From positions 26,461,487 through 26,525,486 of the forward strand of contig OZ035960.1 of the NCBI GenBank assembly GCA_964034945.1: a DNA stretch of 64,000 nt. The letters are read 5' to 3'. Within the stretch, counting starts at the first letter, position 1. Every line of letters begins with the position of its first letter. The position numbers and the translations under genes were made by a program. Positions 27,601 to 39,600 of this stretch are shown piece after piece. The notes under the pieces were generated by a model that worked only from the letters and a program-made list of their open reading frames with translations, made no database searches and was not told the DNA's origin. The stretch is from Chrysopilus asiliformis (taxonomy: Eukaryota > Arthropoda > Insecta > Diptera > Rhagionidae).

Positions 27601-30600
27601 GTTTTATCACGTATATTGCTTGAAATTCGACACTTTTTGACTTAAATTCTATGGTGGGGTGTCACTTTATTCTGTTTATTATTTTATAGAATAATATTTT
27701 AAGGTGCTAAGTCTGTCGTAGCTAATGTTTACAAAAAAAACCCTGTTTAACACGATTTTTGTTTACCTTAATGTCTAATACTGTTTCTTCTATATTTTGG
27801 TACCAAGATTCTAAATCTGAATATTGTTTTTTTCTATGAAGCACGATTGTCAAAAAAAAAGTCAATAACTTAAAACATTTTTTTACTACACTTTCTAAAA
27901 ACTATTAAACTGATTGTTATGAAGTTTTACTGTGCACTTTTGTGGCTGAAGTAATATTCGTATAATTAGGACGAGATTTCGGGGCGCATAGGAGCGGTCT
28001 TTTAGATGAGGTCATCGAGATTCGTAGTCCAATGAAAAAATTGCAAAAACGTACGACGAGAGGAAGAAAAGTATAAAATAAGTGTGACATATCTTATGGG
28101 CAACCCCTAAGGAACACTTAAAAAAATTCAAGAAAAAATTAAATAAAAAAAAATTCTAACTCTCCGGTTGAAATACGAACTGAAAGGCAAAAATACTAAA
28201 AGCCGACCATTTTGGTCACTATCCTATCCTATAATATAATACGAGGGATGTCTGTCTGTCTGTCTGCACAAACGATCTCGAAAACCCGCCTAACTATTTT
28301 CACGAAACTTGGGGGCTAGGGATTTTCGGGGACAAGGAATCGATCTAGATAGGTCTCACCCCTGAGAAAATTCCCCTTTCGATTTTTCCACTACAAACCT
28401 GACTTTTCCCTCCCCTCGAGACCCCCCGCCAGGTATTTTCTAAAATAAGTGAATTTTCAATCACTTTTTAGGTATTTTTTTCGATGCGCCGCAGGCAAAA
28501 GAAGAAGTTGCGCCGCAGGTGATTTTTTTGGAAAAAGTGAAGGAAAACACGATGAAGGTAGAAACTTATAGAGAAACTCCGTCACAGACTAAATCGAATT
28601 ATGCATAAATCCGGGACTGTTCCGGCGAATGTAAGGATAACGTGAATATCCTTTTTCCCATTTTTTCTCGGTAAAATTGGTATTAGGGGTTTTTAGGGGA
28701 TTAAAGGTCCTATAAAGATGACGCGAATATCCTGTTTACGAGTAAATTAATATCAAAGAGATTTTCTATGTCGCTAATCCTGTATCTGGCAATAGAATTT
28801 AAAAATTCGAAACGGAAGTTCCTGTAGTGATAACAAAAGTACCCTTTCTTTCATTTTTTTGTAGAGGAAATTAGCAGAGGGTTTTTTTGGATCGGGAATT
28901 TCCAATCTCAGGAAATTAACTATAAAGATAACGTGAATCTACTTTTTTCTCCAAAAAAAATCAGCAAAAGGAGGATTTTCAGGTCTCCGAGCATGGTTCG
29001 GTCTACCTGGTACTGCCATTAAAGTACTTACAAAATCGCGGTTAGTAGTGAGGATTTTCTAAATATTTCTGAATAACAAAAATAAATATTATATAGATTC
29101 GCCTCTCATTCCCCTATGCTTTTGTCTTCTGAACCACTGAAGAAATTTTGATTTGATTCCCATTCTTATCTTAAAAGAAAATTCTTTCCTTACTGAAGTC
29201 TATCTACTCCCATTATTATGATTTTTTTTTTTTAATTTTAAGTTTTTGAAAAAATTGGGGACAGAAAATCTCCGCTTTTCCAAAGTTTTTTTTTGTATAA
29301 TTTGTCCATTGGTGCTTGATGGAAAAATAGAGTTTCAGATAGAAATGACCATGTTTAAAACAGAATTTTTATATTTGATTAATAATTAAGTTTTTTTTTT
29401 TAAATAAATTTAAAAACATTGAAGAAATTTAAAAACATTATCAATATAACATCTTTGTTTCTTTGTTTCATTTCACCAATAAGCTCTTCAAAAAAAAAAA
29501 AAAAAACATGAAGATTCATTAAATGAGATATAATTGGTTTTTCTTTAATTTTCCAATGTTTCGTCCAGTAATTTTGTACCTCATCAGGGAGTTGTTCGTA
29601 CTATTACTTCATTTTAAAACTCCTGCTGATACATGAAGTTTTATATGTTGGTCAACAAGTGTTTTTATGTAAAAAGATTTTTAAAATCGTTCACTTACAA
29701 AAAACATATCCAAAAATTATCCAAAAATTGGGGCGTATTTTAAGAAAATCAATCTATTTTCAAACAAAAATTATATAGTTTAATGAACTGTAAATTAAAG
29801 AAATATGCGCCGCAGGCGAATTTTTTATAAATAATGTGGTGTAACTTCAAATCATTGCAAGGTAATTCACCGCAGGTAAAAATTTTCATCTATTATGCGG
29901 CGGTCCCACGACGCTGTTTTGCCAGCCGCTGGCTGCTGTTGGTTAGTAGCGCTGGCAAGTAGCAACAGCAGCCAGCGTACTGAGAGGGTTCACACAATTT
30001 CTACTTTAGTAGCGCTGGCAAGTAGCAAAACAGTGGTTTGACATTTTAATCTGGGAGATTTTTTTAAATAATAAACGTTACACACAAATTTAAATAAATA
30101 AACGTACAATAACAACTTACAATAAACAAACTTTACCACTTATTAGAGTTTTGACAGCTCAGAAACCATGTGACAGGGTCACGTGATTCCTAGTAGCGCT
30201 GGCAAAGTAGATCGGTCTCTACTTCACTAGCGCTGCTAAAATCATCACGCTGCTACTGATAGTAGCAACGCACTAGGGTTCACACGGTGCTGCTGAAACG
30301 GCTGCTAACAGCCAAACAGCCACTAGCGCTGGCAAAACAGCGTCGTGTGACTGTCGCATTAAGGTCAAACATACTTTTAATATTACAAGCAAATAGTGAT
30401 TTCACTTTTTCTGCTTTTTCAGTTCTTATAAATAAATTCAACAGTTATGTACATAATATACGGTTGCTATGGCAAAAAAAATTGAAATTTAAGGTTAGTA
30501 ATAGTACTGTAATGCCCACATTCCCCAAATTTATCGCCCTGTACTTGACAGCTTCCTTTATTTAGCATCCAAAATTTATTGCTCCTCTGATTTGCCGCCC

Positions 30601-33600
30601 CTACATTTGGCGCTTTTCAAATTTGCCGCCCCTAAAATTTGCCGCTCTGAGGAAATGCTCAGCTCGCTTCCCTCTAGCTTGGGCTCTACACACATGCATA
30701 TTGTACTGACGTGGTGCGGACTAATTGAATTGAGTCGATAAAAAAAATCTAAGCTTTTAAAAATATTTGTACACAAGAAAATTTTGTACGTTGTGTCATC
30801 TTGTTCACAATGTTCAATTCTTATCATTCTCAATTGTAGCTCCTTTGAGACTTAATTAACTGGTATTTCTATTAAAAATATTGTAGCTACTAAAAAAAAT
30901 TCTAATATGTAATGCCAGCTTTTTAAAATCCCCATGAAATTGATTTATTTATAATAAGGGGAAATTGTTGCTAATCGCTTTACGGTTAACATTCAAAGAA
31001 GTGCCCCCTTCATAATTCCAAAAAACACTGCGAGAGCATTTTTTAAAATAATAAACACAAAAACCAGTAAAGAAAGAAATATTCTTCGTTTTTGATAGGA
31101 TTTAAAAGTAACAAAGGCTTTAGATTAATAACTGATGATAAGAATACAAAATAAATAAACTCACGTTTTTTCTAGATATACACGAAAAAATGTATGTGTT
31201 TTTTGTACATCTAGAAAAGATTAAATATATTCGTTAAAAGATAATAAAAAATTTCCATGTATTGCATCTTGATAACAAAATTAATTATACATAGTCTGGG
31301 AGAGCGAAAAAAGATCTTAAAGAGATAATTTGTGCAAGCAACGAAATTGGCTAAAACTTCGAACCTTACGAAAAAAAAAAACAAATACAATACGTACATA
31401 TCTCCACCTAAATATGTATGTATATAAATTTATCAAAAAATAAGTAAAAAACGAAAAACAGTTCGAACAGAAAAAAACCATAAGAACACAGAACTAAGAA
31501 GGTAGCAGTGCATTTCCTCAGTTGATTTCGACTAAAATGTTGATTGTGAGGATTGGAAAATGGGGCTTCAAGAATTGCCGTGAAGACGGTTGGGGGTGGC
31601 AAATGTCCAATTGGTGCAGTACGTATCTCGTTGTGTTATTGTTATCCGATACGATTTGTTACAGGCGTTAATGGGGGGAAGTCAAGGAGAAACTATATAC
31701 GAAGAGGTCCACTAACTTAGTTGATTATTCTGCATTGGCCTGACTGCCTGATTAAAACAATGAGAGCAATTCTATGAACAATACATTTTCAACTTGCAAG
31801 AGATTTCATTTCAACTAGCGTGTTTCTGATATTGCATTAGGGCAAGCAGAGGAACGAAAGGAAGTCATCAAGGAATTAAGGTGTTAAGTATATATACTTC
31901 ACAATATCTTGAGCTAAACTCAATCCGAAACGTGCAACTTTAGACGATTCCAAAACTTTAGGCTGGAACTGTGAGTTAATTTCGGTTTGACAAAATAAGA
32001 AAAAAATTTCTTATCGTATCGAATTCGACAATTTTCCATGTGGTTCATATTGCAATGGATGCGGACACGTTTGCAAGACATCATCGTCTATCCACCAAAT
32101 CACGAAAACCACAATGCAGCATCAATAGCAACAACAACAACATTAATAGTAGCTCCCACAGCATCAGGATCCAACATCGGAATGGCATCTCAACATCGTC
32201 ATCATCATGAAACGAAACGGAACCAGAAACCAAGTATCTTTGGATAAATATCAGTTCTACCAATTGTTGTGTTTAGCATTGGAGGGACTTTAATTAAGAC
32301 ATCAGAAAACTGAAATGCATCAGTTGCATCAGTTCAGTATCCACATCAGTTCGAACTAACAAAAACAACGAAAAAAAAACCCCCCATCATCAGTAACAGA
32401 AGTAATCCGAGATTATAGCTTAGTTCAGCGCTTCTTGTCTCTGTCTTATAGTTATTTCTTAAGGCATTCGATTTACCTTGTTGTTTTATTTTCATTTAGT
32501 TTTTGTTCAATGTTTGATCGAATGTTGGAACAGCTTTATCGAAATTCATGCATTTAAACAGTGTTTTGAGCCCGTGTGACAGATAGTACGAGAAGAAGAA
32601 TAAAGCCATCATACATATGTGGATAAATAGGGGGAGGATATATAAAGCCCAACAACAACGTCAACTATAAAAATCACAAAATTGATCTACTGACTGCTGT
32701 TTTCACTTGATGCATATATATATGTGAATTTACAAAAAAAATCTACACGTGAGTATGGCTACCATCTTAACAATTTTAACAGCCGTTGAAATTGTTTTAT
32801 GGAAGGATACTCCCGATGATTATGTCCAGGTCACTCAATGTAAACAGTATAAAGAATTAACTTGAGATGCATTGTCATACAAGAAATTCGTGATATCAGC
32901 CGGGTTAAGCAGACTTTTGTCACAAAATGTGCTTCAAATGTTCGCTAAATTGTACAAGATGTTTTTCTGATTCACGAAAAATGATTTATTGTTTATAGTA
33001 AAATATATGTAAGGGAATCGTTACTATACTTGACTATAGAATCTTGTTAATTTTGTTTTCCTCAATTGGTTCATTTGTTCCATAGCTGCTAGTCGTGATC
33101 TGTAAAAAAAAAACTCGAATAAACATTCTCATTTTAATTATTCTTTATCTATCTGCTTAATGTAGTTCAATTTGTATATTTTCTGAAAAAAAGGTTCGAG
33201 TTTATTTTTGCTGTTCTTTTTAATTCCAAAAAGAAAGTTTGCACTTTAAAAATTTCTTCTATCTCCTTTCTTCCTTCACTATCAAGTTTTATTCTTTCCA
33301 CTAATTTTTGTGGGACCCTAAACATTTAAATCAATTCCAACTCTTCTTTCGGGTACTGAAAAGTTAGGAGAACGACAATTAAACTTTTTTTTTTGAGGAA
33401 CCGAACTAACATCTAGAATAATTGAGGCTATCAGAGCAAGAGTGGACTAACCCACATGTCGAAATCGTGAGTTTTTTGTGTTTGAATCACTATTGCGAGT
33501 GAATTTTTAGATAAAATTGTTTGAATGCACAAAAGAACATTTCAACATTGAGTAATAAAGTCCACAGAATGTTTTTTTTTCCAAAAATTTACAGTCAATA

Positions 33601-36600
33601 ATAGTACAAAAGTGGAAAAGCTTTAAAAATATCGATTATGTGGCTTAGTCCGTTATTGCGCTGAGGGCCTCAAGCCTCCCTGCATTTGGGGTTCTTTTAT
33701 TCCGGTGCTCCATCATGTGCATACATTGAACCATCAAAAAACCAATATTTTTCGACGTAATCGCAAAAAACTGGTTTTTTGAAATAACGGCGTATCTCGA
33801 TAAAGGCTTGAAATATGCAGTTCTAGTAAAAGACAAAAATGTAGGAAATTTTCTTGTCTCCAAACATAAAACTACTGAAAAGGCGTAGTTTCGGAGTACA
33901 TCGCAAAAAACGAAATTGCGATTTTTAAGAAGCCTTCGTTTTGGTTACTTCCGGTTAACGGATTTTCACCAATGGTTGATAAAATTCCAATACCAAACAT
34001 CCCTGAAAAATTTCATGGCGCTGGCTCCAGTAGTTTTTGAGAAATCTTGTACACATGCTGACAGACCTACAGACAGAAAGACTTTTTTGTAATATGACTC
34101 CAATCGACCCGAGAGTGCACGGGAAATGTTTTTTAGGCAAAATTAAAGGGTCGAAATTTTTCATGAATACACCCCTATTGTAACTTTTCGATTTTATTAC
34201 ACTCTCGAAAAAGTGCGTTCAAGGTTTGACGCAAAACTTTAACAAATAATACTATTTTCCGACTATAACAACTATTTTAATAGCAAATGTGAATACCCCT
34301 AATATTTTATTATACTTCGATAAGAAAGTAAACAATTTTTAAAAAGTAAGATCGTATCGCAGGGAATAACGATAGTGCAGCAGATCAGACTACGTTGGTG
34401 GTAAATAAATTTCGGACTGTAACAGGAAATAACATTTGCAATACCAAAAAAGGTCTTCAATTTTTCGACATGAGAAAGTTTAAAAACTCCTTGTTTCTCA
34501 AGTTTTATTTGTTTCTAAATATTTCTCCTCGGCTTCCTTTTTTTTAAACCTAAAACAGTTCACCTGCGGTGCATTTTTCATATTTTTATTTGTCTGCAGA
34601 ACATGCTTTGCTTTGAAAAAATTGTGATTTGAAATTTCATTTGAGTCAAATATTTTTGTATCCCAAATATTGGGGCAGCAAGAAAGTATCCAGAAACTGC
34701 TGTAATTCAGGGTTATATAAAACTCGAAATCGACGTTTCAGAGTCACCCCAAGATGACAAAAAAAGAATAACAACCGCTGTGTTTTGCCTGTGATTATTG
34801 TAATAGAATTAATTTATCCTAATTTTACCCTCAGATTTTTTTAATTGTTTTAAGACTTTCCGGGGTTATGACTGAGTGGTGTCGGGGGGTTTTAACTCAC
34901 GAGTCAAAGTTTTCTAAAAAAAAATATTGACAACCCTATTGTGGAAATGTTGTATTGTACATAAGCAACTTTTTATAACTATTTCTAAGTAAAGGCTAGA
35001 CATAAAGTTCAACGTTTCTGTGGTTCCTTTCTAGGATTAGGAAAATAACTAATACTAGCAATAAAAAAACTTTTAACTGCAGGTTATATATTAAGAAGTA
35101 AAAGCCTTAAAACATTTTTATAGAGAATTTTTTTCCAATGGTTCAAAAGATATGTTTAACGTAATATTTTTTTTTTAAATTTTTGAAATTTTCTTCATCA
35201 AAAACATTTTTTACAGTCTCTTCGGAGAAGTAGTTTATACCACAGAAAATGTTTAACTTCGAATTTTTTGAAAAGATTATTGAGTTTTTAACAGAAATTT
35301 AGCGACATGAACAATTTATGGTTTTTAAATATTTTTGTCCATTTAGTATTACCAAATCAGATAATTACAGTCTAATATAAAAAAAATTTCACTCTTTGAT
35401 TTTCCAGAAAATAAGGATTTCTGTGAAACTGATTTCTCAGATGAAATGGTTACATCCGATAATGATTTAACAGAACCGTATTCGGTTGGCTCTCAGCATC
35501 ATCTGAACACATCAAATAGCCCAAAAAACTTATCGAATGCGGGTGAAACGGATGATGATGGGAATAAATCGTCATTTCGTGAATCAATGCCGTTACCATC
35601 AATCAAAACCACAGTGACGCCAGGAGTTGGAACGAGTTCGTCAATCGCACCATCAGCGGAGGAAAGCCGTGAATCAATAATTCCCAAGCTTAGGTTAAAC
35701 GTATCACTGGCCTCGGATCCAGCACTCAAGCCCGACGCCAAAGATGTGAAAATGATTCATGCGGAAGCAACAGCAGCGGCTGCCATCGCTGCAGCTGCGG
35801 CTGCAAATTCAAATAGTGTTCATGAAGATTCTAAGGGATTGTCGGGCGGCATAGAGGATGAATCTATCGATGGTCGAAGTCGTAAAAGTCCTGTCCTTGA
35901 TATTCCAGCTCGAATACAAATCTTCATGTGTCATCCCTGTGGGATTCGATTCTCATCTCTATCGACTCTGGAAGCTCATCAAACCTACTACTGTTCGCAT
36001 AGGTAAATCATTTATTTTTTAGTGAATAAAATTTCGAAAAATGATAGAAAATTGCGGTAATTTTAGGAAAGACGTCGAAGAGGAGACGACAACAAATGAC
36101 GCGTTAGCGGTGGAGTCATCAAGTACTGGAGAGCCATCAGCGAAATCAATTAAAACAGGGAAACAATACGCTTGCACGCATTGCTCATATAGTGCCGATA
36201 AGAAAGTCTCATTAAATCGTCATATGCGAATGCACCAATCTTCACCAGCGCCAAGCTCAAATACATCGAATGGCGGCGACGAGGGATCTAGTCAAGTTCG
36301 TATTTTATAGCTTGCAATAATAACTGAAAATTAATATAATTTTGAATTATGTTTTGTAGCAAGTTGACAGATATTGTTCTGAATGTGATATCAGATTTTC
36401 AAATATAAAGACATATCGTGCACACAAGCAACATTACTGTAGCTCGAGAAGATTAGAAAAGTAAAACACACTTTTTTTTTTTGAAAATATTTGTAATGAT
36501 TTTGTATTTTTTTTTAGTCAAAACTCAACGACGAAGACTGAAACTAATAAAAAGAGCGGCTCTGCTAGTCCCCAGGAGCGTTCAAGAACACCAGCATCTA

Positions 36601-39600
36601 TAGCACCGCCGCAACCATTTTTAGCATTACCAACTAATCCAATTCTAATAATTCCTTATGCGTTAATTAGTGCGGCTAATCTATTACCAGGACCATTGTA
36701 AGTATTCATTTTATTCAGTAAAAATGACTTGAAGAAGAATGTTTTCAAATATGGCAATTTTTTTAAAAAGAAAATACAGTACACCCTCGATATAGTGAAC
36801 ACTCCATATATTGAACATTCTATATGGTTTTTGCTACATTCGCTTTAGAAATAGTGAACAAAATTTACAAAAAATATAAAAGAACTGTAAGCGTAAAGAA
36901 TTCAAATGTGAAACAAATTTAAACGGAACCTCTGTGTCTAACACTACATTTGGTATGTGAGTAACTAAAGACAGTAAAGTATCTAAAATTTCCAAATACA
37001 ATCTTTTAGCCTGTTCACATTGGTTGAAATAGTTCGCCTAATTTTGACAGAAACTGGCAACATTAAGGCAAGGTGAGGAAGTGGGACTGCTGATAGGGCA
37101 GTCTTACTTCCTCATCTTGCCTTAATGTTGCCAGTTTCTGTCAGAATTAGGCGGACTATTTCAACCAATGTGAACAGGCAAGTGTAAGAACACATCAAAT
37201 TTACTTTTTACGTAAATCAATTTGAGCTTTTTACAGATAAAAAAAATTAGCATTTTTTCCTTTGTGATAAATAAGCGTCTGTGAGGACTTACCGAATTCA
37301 AAAATATTTAGACATTCCCTTAAATTAATAATACGTTAAACTTTTAAAGTCAAAACTTGAAAAAGTTTCACAAAAATTTTTTTTATTAAGAAAAAATTAC
37401 TTAAAATTCTTCTATTTTGATTTGTAAAAAATTGAATTTGATCTGTAAAAGGCTGTACTTGTATTAAAAAAATCTATCATATGGCAGTTTTAGTCTGCTC
37501 GATATAGTGAACCATTCTATATAGTGAACAACCTTGTTTTTTGAGTGTCAAGCGTATGCTGTATATCCAGAATACTCTTATTATTATTATTAGACACTTA
37601 TTATTGATTATTATTGATTTTTTCTGGTCATTGGAATAAATTTGATAAAATAGTTTTAAAAACGTGTTAAAACTTCTTATTGTTTTTTCTAACAGAAAAA
37701 AATTAATATCATTATTTTTTCCAGAACATCACTAGCGGCTGGCGTAGAAAACCCCGATATCACTTGTTTTTCATTAGAAAATGGCTCTCTGCAGCCCGTA
37801 GCAACAATGCTTACAACACTCCAAACGTCTAAAAATTCCACATCTCGAATACAGTCTTCATTACAGTCTAATACATCGTTATTAACAGAGAAAAATAATA
37901 AAATTCCACCAACGGAGGTAGTCAATAAAACGTATAATAAAAAGGAGAATTCTAGTCGGTAAGGAAAATTAAAATTAGTCTCGAAAAAAACAAACTATAT
38001 TTGCAAAATTTTTAAATTTGTACCCTGTGTAAAATTGGGTGTAATTTTAACATAAGACACAAAATCATGAAATATTACTGGAAAAACGTTTTAAATGGGT
38101 AGTATTCAACAATGTTAAGATGATTCAAATTGGGTTATCACAATTGTATAACTCACAAAAAAAACTAAAGACAGACAGACATTATGACGGTCTGCCAGTC
38201 TGTCTGTCTGACAGTCTATCTGCCGGTCTGTCTGTCTATCTGCCTGTCTGCCGGTCTGTCCTTTGTATGTATCTTAAATAATCTTAAATAACTCGATAGC
38301 GCGTTTGATGTAGCGACATGAAATTTTTTATAAATAAATTTTACAAAAAATGTAGTTTTCTAACAGCTTTTAGAAAAGTAACGGTAGCTATACCGGGTAT
38401 CTTCCATACAATTTTTTTTTTTGAAAAACCACCGTTTTTTTTTTTGAAAAAATACCATTTATGCGCTTTGAGGAAAAAAAATGAATATAACAAAATTTAA
38501 AGCATACAAAATTTTCTACATTTTTTGCTCAAACGGCTTATACGTATCTCTAACGGTTCTCAACATATTTAAAAAAAAATAAGTTTTCTAATATCTTCAT
38601 TTTCCGTAATATGAATCACTGTTGAAGAACGCTTAGTTTCGGAGTAAAACGTGAAAATATTTACAAATATGTGTACGCAAAATTAAAAAAAAAAACTTAG
38701 GAAGATTAAATTTTTCTTTTAAAAATCCAGTTCTAAATAAATATTTACGTTTTTAACCCAATATACTCACCTTAAGTTGTTAATGACATTTTTGTTTATT
38801 GCTTTTGTAGTGAGTCGGCTCCATTAGATTTGTCAGTAAAGAAATCTGTAAATTTTCGACATCAACGTCCAAGATCCGATTCAACGATTGTAGAAGAGGC
38901 TCGAATTGATATTGAAAAAATTATGGAAGGGAAGGAGAATCTATCGATCGGTACCGCTGGTCGAATCACACCCGAGCACATCGTCTGTGCGCCATCAATA
39001 CCAAATAGTCCGACGTCACTGACGCCATCGCCAAAGAGACGAACAGCTAGTCCCCGTAGCGGAAGTGTTTCTGTATCGCCTGGTCCAATAGTTTCCTCGA
39101 ATCATAATCTAATCCGATCGTTTTTACCACCGGAACTCGCCATAAAGCTAGCCGAATCGAATTTAGCGCCATTATTGAATGCACAAAAGCAAAATGCTGA
39201 AATAGCCCTCAAATTGAGTTCGCTTACATCGTCGCAGATCACCAACAACAATAAGGTCATGCTAGATTCGAATAGTAGCTCTAGTTTAACGGCAGCCGCC
39301 ACAGCTGCAGCGGCGACGGCTGCGATTGTTAATTTACAGAATACACCGTTAAATGTAGTTCCTGCGATACCTAGTGTTCAGCCACAGATCTATCTTAAGC
39401 AAGGCGTCTGCAAATGTAAGGAGTGCAATATTGTTTTCTGTAAATACGAGAATTACTTAGCGCATAAGCAACATTACTGCTCGTCCCGAAATCAAGAAGA
39501 TCCCGATAAAAAGATTCACGATTCACCACCACTTACCGCGCATCAAAATGATAATGGAACGGCATCTACAGGAAGTGGCAGTGTGGTCGTTGTTAATAAT

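Noticed and set aside
32038..32263. Overlapping plus and minus frames near 32.1 kb as a ush first coding exon
   Set aside because: CAA/CAT repeats keep both strands open. No donor in the right phase for 35408 was found at the frame end; a non-coding leader exon remains possible.
36778..37520. Pogo/Tigger-like element starting CAGTACACCCTCGATATAGT
   Set aside because: The second CGATATAGTGAAC at 37498 is a direct, not inverted, copy and no right end or TA duplication could be placed, so it was left as an unresolved fragment.
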